A stretch of DNA of 24,309 bases, from positions 1 to 24,309 of IMG/VR virus record IMGVR_UViG_3300007351_000054, one strand, 5' to 3'. The position numbers and the translations under genes are program-made. Below, in pieces: positions 15,126-21,347 of the stretch. The notes beneath the pieces were generated by a model, which was given only the letters and a program-made list of their open reading frames with translations, did no database searches and was not told the origin of the DNA. The DNA comes from a virus. Position 1 is the stretch's first letter. Each line of letters starts with the position of its first letter.

Positions 15126-15347
15126 TCATACTTCCGGCCCCACGTCATAGACTTCTGGATTTCTCATGGAGGACGTAAGGAACATTTTCAATTCCTCGTA
15201 GGTGAGCTTTTCCAACTCGGCTTTCTCCTCAGGATCAAAGGGAACGGTATGGATCAAAACCATCTTCTCACCATCAGAGGTGGTGATCTCGGTTTGGAGA
15301 CATTGATCGAGCATTGCTTTGATTTCCAGGGGAAGAGGTCTCATCAT
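15126..15347 (-). CDS. Small hypothetical protein (73 aa)
   Basis: A 73-aa acidic protein (MMRPLPLEIKAMLDQC..., ending in NPEVYDVGPEV), with a strand-turn centre and a helix EEKAELEKLTYEELKMFL. Its ATG at 15347 overlaps the stop of the transporter gene as ATGATG, with GAGGG 5 nt upstream. The frame is open upstream to 15422, but that part lies inside the transporter gene. It ends 10 nt before the first tRNA. No family is recognised; co-translation with the transporter may mean a shared role. Confidence 0.6.
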   Translation of the reverse strand: MMRPLPLEIKAMLDQCLQTEITTSDGEKMVLIHTVPFDPEEKAELEKLTYEELKMFLTSSMRNPEVYDVGPEV

Positions 15348-15823
15348 TGGCGCCCTCTCAATACCAGTGACCACAGAAACCCTCCTCCCACCTTCGCCGC
15401 GAACTGACCCAATACAATCCACGGCATGAGTACGCCGAAAGCGATTGTGGGAAACAGGATAGAGTCAACAGCACTGCTTCCTAAATTGGAGTAATTCATT
15501 TTCAGGATTCGTTTCTTCTGGAAAAACATCTGATAGAGGATGGCATCCACAATTAAAGCCGCAGCAAAGGCGACCACTGAAGCCACACCGATCATCCCGG
15601 CATTGCTATTAATGATGTAAGTGATTGCAGCTCCAGCGACGACCAGTAGAAACATCTTGAGCGCCAACCCATGACCGTGCCATGCTTCGTGTATACGGTC
15701 CCTTAGACTCAAATCGAAGCCAATCAGGATGAAAGAGTTTACCACCGTTGCTGCTGGTCCGAAGTACGCCGCTGAAAGATTTGCTGCCGTGATCGCCGCT
15801 AGGAAAATCAGAACTGCAAGCAT
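15344..15823 (-). CDS. VUT-family membrane transporter (YhhQ-like, queuosine-precursor uptake)
   Basis: A 159-aa membrane protein with about four or five hydrophobic segments (near residues 1-20, 22-38, 55-75, 78-98 and 115-135). It shows the VUT/DUF165 signature: an Asn in an early helix (ITAANLSAAYFGP), SFILIGFDLSLRDRIHEAW, VASVVAFAAALIVDAILY, and NYSNLGSSAVDSILFPTIAFG near the C-terminus. YhhQ-type proteins carry preQ0/preQ1 across the membrane. Its start lies 16 bp inside the DpdA-like gene, with GAGGAGA upstream, so the two are made together. That pairing supports import of a 7-deazaguanine base for DNA modification. It is a little shorter than cellular YhhQ (about 220 aa). Confidence 0.85.
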   Translation of the reverse strand: MLAVLIFLAAITAANLSAAYFGPAATVVNSFILIGFDLSLRDRIHEAWHGHGLALKMFLLVVAGAAITYIINSNAGMIGVASVVAFAAALIVDAILYQMFFQKKRILKMNYSNLGSSAVDSILFPTIAFGVLMPWIVLGQFAAKVGGGFLWSLVLRGRQ

Positions 15824-16395
15824 GATTGTCTCCTCTCGATACCCTCCATGAAGGCGTTTAATTGATGTTTGTTTCCCCTAAAAAACCCTGTGCCATCCAC
15901 TGAATCAGCACCTATCATCTGCGCCCAATGCAATCGCAGTCCTGTACTCACCCTTCCGATATGAAGGAGAGGAGCCACGCCCTTGAATCGATGAGCATGT
16001 TTCAGTTTCCACTCAGTTGACCCTCCGATGAAACAACAAGTAGCAGTCTGGGGAACGTCCTGGGGTTCCATCCCGTCCTGACAGGCAAAGGCAAGAGGGC
16101 CAAATGGTGCTACGCGAAGATGCCACCTGTGCCAACTCCTGAACGTCCCTTCGGAGTCACCAACAACATCGGGGACAACAATCCAGAGAGGTCGGTGCAG
16201 TTGCAGCGTCCTATGGAGATGTGCCATGAAAGCCGCAGGAATAAAGCCAGTAAATGCTCCATTGTCCAGCGCATAGGGCATATACTCAGGCGGTTTTTTC
16301 CAGTCCCTTGGAGACATGAGCCATCCAATGGAACCCGGATACCTTCCGGCGAAGAAGTGAACGATACCCTTGGCGTTATTTGCTGGCATGATCAT
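15808..16395 (-). CDS. dpdA: DpdA-like DNA-guanine transglycosylase
   Basis: A 195-aa protein related to tRNA-guanine transglycosylases, of the short phage DpdA kind. DpdA swaps guanine in DNA for a 7-deazaguanine such as preQ0, protecting phage DNA from restriction. Motifs in order are MPYALDNGAFTGF (Asp44, in the place of the TGT general acid-base), WIVVPDVVGDSEGTF (72-85), PLAFACQDGMEP, CFIGGSTEWK (121-130), LLHIGRVSTGLRL (143-155), and IGADSVDGTGFFRG, whose Asp164 or Asp167 would be the nucleophile. It lacks the C-terminal zinc site of full-length TGT, as expected for small DpdA. The ATG at 16395 overlaps the previous stop as TGATG; the AAGGAG site is rather far (about 14 nt). The stop lies inside the transporter gene. 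No preQ0 synthesis genes are in the window. Confidence 0.88.
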   Translation of the reverse strand: MIMPANNAKGIVHFFAGRYPGSIGWLMSPRDWKKPPEYMPYALDNGAFTGFIPAAFMAHLHRTLQLHRPLWIVVPDVVGDSEGTFRSWHRWHLRVAPFGPLAFACQDGMEPQDVPQTATCCFIGGSTEWKLKHAHRFKGVAPLLHIGRVSTGLRLHWAQMIGADSVDGTGFFRGNKHQLNAFMEGIERRQSCLQF

Positions 16396-16634
16396 CAACG
16401 TCGATAGCTCTCCTTCTTCGGTTTGTGCTTCGGGCAGTAATCCAGGTCGGGATCGACATGGACGGCGCAGTATCCGCAAAGCGGAGCATCGCAGGTTTTT
16501 CCGTCCCCGATGTCTCCGTCACAAAGGAGACTTGCCGGACTCCCGCAGACACTGCAGGTCTGGATTTTTTGTCGGCCACGGCTACAGATGAAACCTTGGC
16601 TTCCATCAGCCCATTTGAAAGGCGTACACGGCAT
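16395..16634 (-). CDS. Cysteine-rich zinc-binding protein (79 aa)
   Basis: A 79-aa protein with ten cysteines and two histidines in motif order CSVC, CDGDIGDGKTCDAPLC, CAVH, CPKH, a compact two-zinc B-box/ribbon-like pattern seen in small phage proteins. The N-terminus MPCTPFKWADGSQGFIC is a strand leading into the knuckle. A G-rich purine stretch (GAGGGGGG) precedes the ATG by 7 nt. Its stop overlaps the dpdA start, so the two are co-translated, and a helper role in DNA or DpdA binding is conceivable. No proven function. Confidence 0.75.
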   Translation of the reverse strand: MPCTPFKWADGSQGFICSRGRQKIQTCSVCGSPASLLCDGDIGDGKTCDAPLCGYCAVHVDPDLDYCPKHKPKKESYRR

Positions 16635-16676
16635 GTGATGTCCCCCCTCAAGTTCGGTTTGTGACTCAACGTGAAG

Positions 16677-17000
16677 TTAAGGCGTGGACGGTATTACTTG
16701 CCCACACTTCGCACAATGAGTACCGCCCCATATATATTCGGGTGGCCTGCATTCGCAGCGGGTAGCCCGTCGCTCTTGAACGACTTGTTGGGTTGCTACC
16801 GGCTTACCTCGAATCTCCCAGGTCGATATCCCATCGAACATGAAGCTCAGACTGGTTCCGTCTGTGAAGGTGAAAACGAGCTGGTCGTCTATGAGGGATC
16901 GATCCACAGTTACAGACTCAATGGTTTTTCCCGAAACGACTTCGTTTATCGCGCTCACATTTTCCGAATTGAATCCGTGTAGATCTTTATCTGTTCGCAT
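16677..17000 (-). CDS. Hypothetical protein with C-terminal zinc ribbon (107 aa)
   Basis: A 107-aa protein. Residues 1-60 are beta-rich: KTIESVTVDRSLIDDQLVFT, then DGTSLSFMFDGI, a pattern like small phage domains with paired strands. The C-terminal segment has CEC...CAKC (about 82-99), a probable zinc ribbon. The site GAGGGGTGG lies inside the last codons of the previous gene, and the ATG follows that stop by only 2 nt. A short gap separates it from the cysteine-rich gene downstream. The function is unknown. Confidence 0.65.
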   Translation of the reverse strand: MRTDKDLHGFNSENVSAINEVVSGKTIESVTVDRSLIDDQLVFTFTDGTSLSFMFDGISTWEIRGKPVATQQVVQERRATRCECRPPEYIWGGTHCAKCGQVIPSTP

Positions 17001-17002
17001 GG

Positions 17003-17524
17003 CTACGCCACCCCTCGATGTTTGATGTAAAGCTCATGGTTGCCCATGGGATTCTTCTGTTCAAGGTTTTCGGCAACCAACTTTCGCCACTGAGGAGGAG
17101 GCGTGACACCAATCCCCTTGCCGTGCCATTCGACGTAGTAGTTCCACCAAAGCCAGATCATCGGGGCTACGAGATATGAACGTTTGTCGGGAAGCCAGAG
17201 TTCGCTTCGTGGATATCCTGATTCTTCAGGACAGTGCCCAGCAATAAAAAGGAAGGGTTGCCCTCCGAGGTTGGCGAAGCGCAGTGGACCGAAGTTGAAA
17301 AGCCATACCGCAAAGTGCGCGCCGCGCTCCCAGTGCCCCTTCTTGGCCGTATCGTCAGAAAGGTACTGCCGCCCCCACACGCCGATATCGTGGATGAAGA
17401 TGCAGATGATCTGCCACCACTTCGGCCAGGACCTGTACGTGATTCTCCAGGCTGCAAGGACACAGAGTCCGTGGAAAAACGGATTGTGGCAACCGAACAA
17501 AACCGATCGTGTTCCCTCTTTCAT
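17003..17524 (-). CDS. Putative HD-type metal hydrolase, Trp-rich
   Basis: A 173-aa protein very rich in Trp, Phe and His. A possible HD-domain set can be traced: His18 in the first helix, His45-Asp46 in IICIFIHDIG, His64 and His70 in KKGHWERGAHF, and Asp113 in LPDKRSYLVAP. HD proteins hydrolyse phosphoesters or nucleotides with bound metal, so a phage nucleotide-pool role would fit. The hydrophobicity might instead mean membrane association; segments near 35-50 and 115-128 are borderline. The ATG overlaps the previous stop as ATGA. The domain call is tentative. Confidence 0.6.
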   Translation of the reverse strand: MKEGTRSVLFGCHNPFFHGLCVLAAWRITYRSWPKWWQIICIFIHDIGVWGRQYLSDDTAKKGHWERGAHFAVWLFNFGPLRFANLGGQPFLFIAGHCPEESGYPRSELWLPDKRSYLVAPMIWLWWNYYVEWHGKGIGVTPPPQWRKLVAENLEQKNPMGNHELYIKHRGVA

Positions 17525-17853
17525 ACCTTCCCCTCATCAACCCGCCAAACCCGAACGGCATTGAGCGGCCGGCCCATGAAATCCTTTTCCCGCCGCATCC
17601 GAAGCTTCTTCCCGGGGTACCGCCTATGGAAAGCCGTCATGGCCCCCCTCACTCGAGACTGAAGCTTCTTGAAGTTCTCCCCCTTATCGATCTCCACCGT
17701 GTAAAGACGACTCTGGGAGATCTTCTCTCCATTCTTCTCCTTGGAGACCGTAGCCGGCTTCAGGCTTTCAAACCCGTACTTCGACTTTCCTTTTCGCTCC
17801 ACCGGACTTTGGGTAGGAATAGGGATATTTTCCTCAATTTTACCGATAAGCAT
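17521..17853 (-). CDS. Basic hypothetical protein (110 aa)
   Basis: A 110-aa, strongly basic protein. The first 45 residues are Pro/Lys/Ser-rich and probably disordered. The rest reads as strand-helix-strand: SRLYTVEIDKGENFKKLQSR, VRGAMTAFHRRYPGKKLRMR, and a final VRVWRV strand. Charge and pattern suggest nucleic-acid binding. AGGAGG precedes the ATG by 9 nt. It is the first gene after a 220-bp gap with direct repeats, so a promoter for the genes to its left may lie there. No family is recognised. Confidence 0.65.
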   Translation of the reverse strand: MLIGKIEENIPIPTQSPVERKGKSKYGFESLKPATVSKEKNGEKISQSRLYTVEIDKGENFKKLQSRVRGAMTAFHRRYPGKKLRMRREKDFMGRPLNAVRVWRVDEGKV

Positions 17854-18073
17854 AACTCCAAACCTCCTGTACCCATTTGCAACTCAAAGAAACCCATTCT
17901 TTTTTCCTTGTAGGGCATTTTGCCCCCCAAGAAGCCATTTTGTAGGGCATTTTGCCCCCCAGACTTGGCAAGATTACTTGGTTTGAATTGGTTTGATCGG
18001 CCTATTTCGCGTGCCACATCTATCTATCTATATACGCACTACTCTTTTCCAACCCACCCAAACCAAAATCTGT
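17854..18073. promoter_or_regulatory. Gene-free control region with tandem repeats
   Basis: There is no credible gene in these 220 bp. It holds the 22-bp tandem repeat (17908-17961), a second short direct repeat TTGGTTTGA at 17978-17986 and 17988-17996 (10-bp period, one DNA turn), and a tetranucleotide run (ATCT) at 18018-18031. On the minus strand TTGGAA (18052-18047) with TAGATA 16 nt on is a weak promoter candidate for the genes to the left. Repeats on one helical face are typical of operators. Confidence 0.45.
17908..17961. repeat. Two 22-bp perfect direct repeats, each with a hairpin
   Basis: Identical 22-bp copies lie at 17908-17929 and 17940-17961, a 32-bp period (about three turns). 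Each contains the imperfect palindrome GGGC-ATTTT-GCCC followed by extra Cs. They could be operator or iteron sites. Confidence 0.8.
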
Positions 18074-18331
18074 TTAGTTTAGGAACACCTTTCTCGAAAC
18101 GACTCGACCTTGCAGGAATACACCCAAGACAGGTGCATTCCTATAATCAAAACTGATTCTAACGCAGTTCTCACACATGAAAAACGGCTCCGTGGATGCA
18201 GCCCCAGCTCTGACACAGATCGTCGTCCTCTCCATGGTCACCCCTTCCAGTGAAAACCGCTCGCAGATCGAGCACTGCTTCGGCTCCTTCAAGGGTTCGA
18301 TCGGTATTCCTCCAGGTGTCTCAGTCTTCAT
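18074..18331 (-). CDS. Small zinc-ribbon protein (85 aa)
   Basis: An 85-aa protein with CSIC (about residue 20) and CENC (about 53) spaced like a treble-clef or ribbon. The segment between has strands (TTICVRAGA), and the C-terminus is basic (GRVVSRKVFLN). I chose the ATG at 18331 because GAGGGAG lies 5 nt upstream; a GTG two codons earlier is less likely. The ATG overlaps the previous stop as ATGA. It is probably a nucleic-acid- or protein-binding accessory factor; no family is recognised. Confidence 0.65.
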   Translation of the reverse strand: MKTETPGGIPIEPLKEPKQCSICERFSLEGVTMERTTICVRAGAASTEPFFMCENCVRISFDYRNAPVLGVFLQGRVVSRKVFLN

Positions 18332-18663
18332 AAACACTCCCTCTCCGGATCGAATTCAGCGTCAACAACTTCGCCGGGAACCCCGGAGTCAGTCTCCTCC
18401 TTCTCCGGCAACTTCACATCCGTCATCGCCCCGGCACCGCATTTCCGGCACACGTACACCTCGATATGGATCGTCAAATCCTTCCCGGTCAGATTGCCGG
18501 CCGCCAATTTCGAGATATGGCCCAGTTTGTAAGCCTTATCAAAAAGGACGCTCCCACACGGGCATACAATCTCGGTCGCCTGACGAGGATCCACCATCTG
18601 TTGCGGAATTCGATTCATCTTCTCCATCCTCCTTTTCGTCTGTTTTCTGGCCCTTGAGCTCAT
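18328..18663 (-). CDS. Zinc-ribbon protein (111 or 96 aa)
   Basis: A protein with CPCG (in TEIVCPCGSVLFDKAYKLGH) and CRKCG about 35 residues later, separated by HISKLAAGNLTGKDLTIHIEVYV, a pattern common in small phage zinc-ribbon proteins. The tail is acidic. Two starts are credible. The ATG at 18663 has GGAGGT overlapping the previous stop, giving a basic N-terminus (SSRARKQTKRR). The ATG at 18618 has AAAAGGAGG 9 nt upstream and gives 96 aa. The stop overlaps the next gene. The function is unknown. Confidence 0.65.
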   Translation of the reverse strand: MSSRARKQTKRRMEKMNRIPQQMVDPRQATEIVCPCGSVLFDKAYKLGHISKLAAGNLTGKDLTIHIEVYVCRKCGAGAMTDVKLPEKEETDSGVPGEVVDAEFDPERECL

Positions 18664-18670
18664 TTTTCCC

Positions 18671-19189
18671 TTACCTCCACTCCACCGGTTTCAGATCCTT
18701 CCGCTGACGCAAAGGATGTTTCGGAAACCCCTCCCTGGTCAGACCCAGCACATGAAACCCCGGAACCATCTCCCTCACGGCCTTCCCCCGATCCATAAAA
18801 CCACCATGCACGCCCCAGCAGGCAACGTTCAATGCCACTTTTTCCGATATCTCCCGGATCCAGCGGTCATTCTCCGGCCCCACCGGATCTTTCCCGTGCT
18901 CCAGCGCTTGATAAAGGCCCTCAGGAAAAGTCGATCGCAACCCAAACAGGTTCACAACAAACATCGCCGTAAACCCCCAAGCCTTCGCATACCCAATCCA
19001 TCTGGTCACCGTAGGATCATTCTTCCTCTCATCCGCCGTCGAGGGATTCAACCCATGGAAAGCAACTACCTTTCCCCGGTCCTTTTCCCCAAATAAAAAA
19101 CCGGAATCCCATTTGCGCCAAAGCACATAACGGTAATCCCGGTCTTCCGAAAAAATCGCTCCGCTTTCCATCTCCGATACCATCGCCAT
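18671..19189 (-). CDS. DUF1643 family protein
   Basis: A 172-aa protein that fits DUF1643 (PF07799) from end to end: VVAFHGLNPSTADERKNDPT (42-60), RWIGYAKAWGFTAMFVVNLFGLRST (63-87), DPVGPENDRWI, ACWGVHGG and GFPKHPL (154-160). The family occurs widely in bacteria and phages. Its conserved Asn-Pro-Ser, Asn and His residues suggest an enzyme, possibly acting on nucleic acids or nucleotides, but its activity is not established. It is the first gene behind the strong minus-strand promoter at 19266-19293, so it is probably made early. GAGGG lies 9 nt before the ATG. Confidence 0.9.
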   Translation of the reverse strand: MAMVSEMESGAIFSEDRDYRYVLWRKWDSGFLFGEKDRGKVVAFHGLNPSTADERKNDPTVTRWIGYAKAWGFTAMFVVNLFGLRSTFPEGLYQALEHGKDPVGPENDRWIREISEKVALNVACWGVHGGFMDRGKAVREMVPGFHVLGLTREGFPKHPLRQRKDLKPVEWR

Positions 19190-19265
19190 TCCCGTTTTCC
19201 CTCTTCAGCCCGAAATCACTAGTAAATCCCCAACCCCGATAGAAGAAAAGCAACATTTAAGGCGT

Positions 19266-19293
19266 ATTATGCACACCCAAATGGAGATGTCAA
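19266..19293 (-). promoter_or_regulatory. Strong sigma-70-type promoter for the minus-strand arm
   Basis: On the minus strand TTGACA (19293-19288) is a perfect -35 box, followed after 16 nt by CATAAT (19271-19266), five of six to the -10 consensus. The start would be near 19259, giving a leader of about 70 nt to the DUF1643 ATG. This is the best promoter in the window and probably drives early genes. Confidence 0.75.
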
Positions 19294-19439
19294 GACTTTT
19301 CGGGCGGGCTATGCAAAATCTGGATTTTATAGGGAGAAAATTGTGGCGAGTACCCGATTGCCCTGGGAGGGGTGGGGATGCTTTAGGCGAATGGAGGGGG
19401 GGGTATGTTATTGATATTGTTAGATATAATGATAGAACC

Positions 19440-19870
19440 GGATAATAACCTATTATCCAGTCCCATGGTATGATGATTTATCATACCGTCTCAAGTGAGA
19501 CATGTCTCATGATACAGTGAGACACAAGTGGGACAGTCCATTTGACCGGCTGGTATCCCGACACATTGCAATTCTGCAATGTCCTGTATTGCAATAATGC
19601 AATGCAGATATGCAATGCCCTGTAATACATTGGAATAACGATAGCTTATACGAGTGTGTCAAACCTGCCTCAGTGCCCTTGTCCTTGCCTTGCCAGAATA
19701 CCTTGGAATAACAAGCTATTGTAGGTGCTATGGTAAAAAGACCACAGGATATGTGGTAAAAACGCCACAAAAGAGAGCTTTACGCCACATGTTGTGCTAG
19801 CTATGCACGTCTCAAATCCCTTGTGTTATCGCATTGTTGTGCGATACATTCACCATATGTGCATATGTGG
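19440..19870. repeat. Array of at least ten different short inverted repeats
   Basis: Perfect or near-perfect palindromes follow one another: GGATAATA-acc-TATTATCC (19440-19458), GGTATGAT-gattt-ATCATACC (19467-19487), GTCTCA-ag-TGAGAC (19488-19501), TGTCTCA/TGAGACA (19503-19524), CATTGCA-attc-TGCAATG (19564-19581), ATTGCA-ataa-TGCAAT (19588-19603), TGTGG/CCACA (19752-19769), GTGC-tagctat-GCAC (19794-19808), TATCGCA-ttgttg-TGCGATA (19827-19846), and CATATG-tg-CATATG (19854-19867). Arms are 4-8 bp and loops 2-8 nt. The TGAGAC and TGCAAT families each recur. Operators for several repressors, an origin, or a compact hairpin array are all possible. Confidence 0.85.
19624..19712. repeat. Near-identical 16-bp direct repeat pair
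   Basis: AATACATTGGAATAAC (19624-19639) and AATACCTTGGAATAAC (19697-19712) differ at one base and lie 73 bp apart, seven helical turns. ATAGCTT and AAGCTAT just after each copy are inverted relative to one another, so the pair could loop. Two TGGTAAAAA motifs (19731 and 19754) follow. Confidence 0.7.
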
Positions 19871-19922
19871 CATACAGAGTGCATAGGCAACAGGGCAATC
19901 TAGCAAGGAGGGTACAGGGCAG

Positions 19923-20150
19923 ATGGAACACCGAGTAGAGAGAGAGATAAGGAGAGTACAGGGAGAAGGTAGAATCCCCACAATGAAGGGACTTCGTTCT
20001 GCTCTCTCTGATCTCCTCTCAGTAGAGCTTGAAGCATCTCTGGTACTGCTCTCCTTGCAGGGAAGAGTAGTACTGCATCCAGTAGACAGAGAACCGGGAG
20101 CAATGGAGTACATAGGAGTATGGTACGGAGTGGTAACCTTAACCAAATGA
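19923..20150 (+). CDS. Small winged-helix-like regulator (75 aa)
   Basis: A 75-aa basic protein. It reads as a compact winged helix: REIRRVQGEGRIPTMKGLRS (helices 1-2), ALSDLLSVELEASLVLLSLQ (helix 3 and turn), then GRVVLHPVD and a strand GVWYGVVTLT as the wing. AAGGAGGG lies 10 nt before the ATG. It is the first plus-strand gene after the inverted-repeat array and is followed 13 nt on by the sigma-like gene, so it is a good candidate to bind those repeats. An overlapping minus-strand frame is low-complexity and was rejected. The fold is inferred, with no family match claimed. Confidence 0.6.
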   Translation: MEHRVEREIRRVQGEGRIPTMKGLRSALSDLLSVELEASLVLLSLQGRVVLHPVDREPGAMEYIGVWYGVVTLTK

Positions 20151-20163
20151 AGGGAGACAGACA

Positions 20164-21228
20164 ATGGAGCAGAGGCAGACATTGGCAGAAGTACACGCAG
20201 AGATTGAGACGAAACAGACCGAGCTTCACGACTACGTAACATCCAAACTAGCCGCACTGGTAGACCGAAGATCATATCTCACTGACACCTTGACCGGAAT
20301 GGAGACAGAACACTCTTCCCTAATCCATGATAGTTCCATGGATACTGAAGACTCGCTCATTGAATTGACAATCCGGTTTTCAGACAATCCTTATCTGCTC
20401 TTGACTGTGAACGATGTACGTGCATACTGCAAGACCGTTTCAAAAAGGGCAATGCTCAAAGGCGAACAAAAACGGAATGGACTTCTTTCCTTGAACGAAA
20501 CGGATTCGGACGGTGAAACTCACGTCGATATCCCTTCACCTATCGGCATGGTTGGCAGATACGATACGCTGAAGTCAATCATCCTTCACCTTGCACGCAA
20601 ACAAGACGGCCAACCAAGACAAGGAGTAAACCGTAACCATCTGCGCGTTTTCGTTCTGTCCTACCTTTCCGGACATTCTCAAGTTGACATTGCTTCAAAG
20701 ATCAATGTCTCGGTCGATACGGTCAACCGACTGCGCAAAAGGATTGACTCGCTTATCCTGTCCATGCCTTTGAGGGACAATGTTGGCAGGGGATTCGAGG
20801 ATTCACTGAGATGGACACAAGGGAATGGTAGCCCTTCTCCATGGGCAACTGTCCAGGATGAAAACCCCAGTGAACTGATCTCCGTTTCTCCCGATGGATA
20901 CAGGCCGATGCAAGACAATCGACCGGACTACAGAGAATCAAAGCACTATCCCTTGCACCCTCTGAATCCTCCTATTCCTTCCAAGGTTCCATCTTCATTC
21001 CCTGTCAAGGGAACTGACAAGGGTATTGCCAAGGAAGCTCGATACGGCATGGTCTATAACCCCTTCCGGTCACATGCGGCTACCAGTGAGCATACGGCCA
21101 TGTGGCCGTCCAAAGACAAGCCCCGTAAGCCGGTCAACCTGGATGCTTTCACGGACTATCAAACATCCTGGCATGAACCAGAAGCGATTGAATACGTCTC
21201 TGAAGAGCATTTCAAGTCAATCCTGTAA
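20164..21228 (+). CDS. Sigma-70-like transcription factor
   Basis: A 354-aa protein. Residues 1-70 are helical with a coiled-coil feel. Residues 75-125 resemble sigma region 2 and its exit: LLLTVNDVRAYCKTVSKRAML, then LLSLNETDSDGETHVDIP, like the Leu-Asp-acidic linker between sigma regions 2 and 4. Residues 158-195 are region 4-like: NHLRVFVLSYLSGHSQVDIA, then SKINVSVDTVNRLRKRI, a helix-turn-helix. The remaining 150 residues are Pro/Ser/Lys-rich and not recognised. It would direct polymerase to phage promoters or act as a regulator. AAGGGAG precedes the ATG by 7 nt. A terminator follows. The resemblance is by pattern; a transposase- or RNA-polymerase-independent DNA-binding role is the alternative. 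Confidence 0.65.
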   Translation: MEQRQTLAEVHAEIETKQTELHDYVTSKLAALVDRRSYLTDTLTGMETEHSSLIHDSSMDTEDSLIELTIRFSDNPYLLLTVNDVRAYCKTVSKRAMLKGEQKRNGLLSLNETDSDGETHVDIPSPIGMVGRYDTLKSIILHLARKQDGQPRQGVNRNHLRVFVLSYLSGHSQVDIASKINVSVDTVNRLRKRIDSLILSMPLRDNVGRGFEDSLRWTQGNGSPSPWATVQDENPSELISVSPDGYRPMQDNRPDYRESKHYPLHPLNPPIPSKVPSSFPVKGTDKGIAKEARYGMVYNPFRSHAATSEHTAMWPSKDKPRKPVNLDAFTDYQTSWHEPEAIEYVSEEHFKSIL

Positions 21229-21245
21229 GCCAGCTACAGCGATTC

Positions 21246-21277
21246 AACCGGGTAGCCTTAGACTACCCGGTTTTTTT
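21246..21277 (+). terminator. Rho-independent terminator after the sigma-like gene
   Basis: The stem AACCGGGTAG (21246-21255) and CTACCCGGTT (21263-21272) around a 7-nt loop is followed by a run of seven T (21271-21277). It is a textbook intrinsic terminator, 18 nt after the stop codon. Confidence 0.93.
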
Positions 21278-21347
21278 ATGCTCCTTGCATTTTGGTCGCG
21301 GTTTTCCATCGGTCAAAGACTCTATAGCTTAGAGGTTGGAAGAAAGA

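Larger units (their letters stand above)
19190..19922. other. Divergent non-coding control region
   Basis: Transcription diverges here, and no gene is supported over 733 bp. It contains the minus-strand promoter (19266-19293), an eight-G run (about 19395-19403), a perfect TATAAT on the plus strand at 19425-19430, and the inverted-repeat array (19440-19870). The reading frames crossing it lack binding sites and are forced by the palindromes. Confidence 0.7.

Noticed and set aside
17908-17961. CRISPR array
   Set aside because: There are only two repeat copies with a 10-bp gap, no spacer-sized intervals and no cas genes.
17760-18017. An 85-codon minus-strand frame reading through the 22-bp repeats
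   Set aside because: The repeats are better explained as DNA sites; the frame overlaps the well-supported 110-aa gene and lacks a binding site.
19850-20275. A 141-codon minus-strand frame over the small winged-helix gene
   Set aside because: It is low-complexity Ser/Leu/Pro-rich with no binding site, and it lies opposite two genes that each have good start signals.
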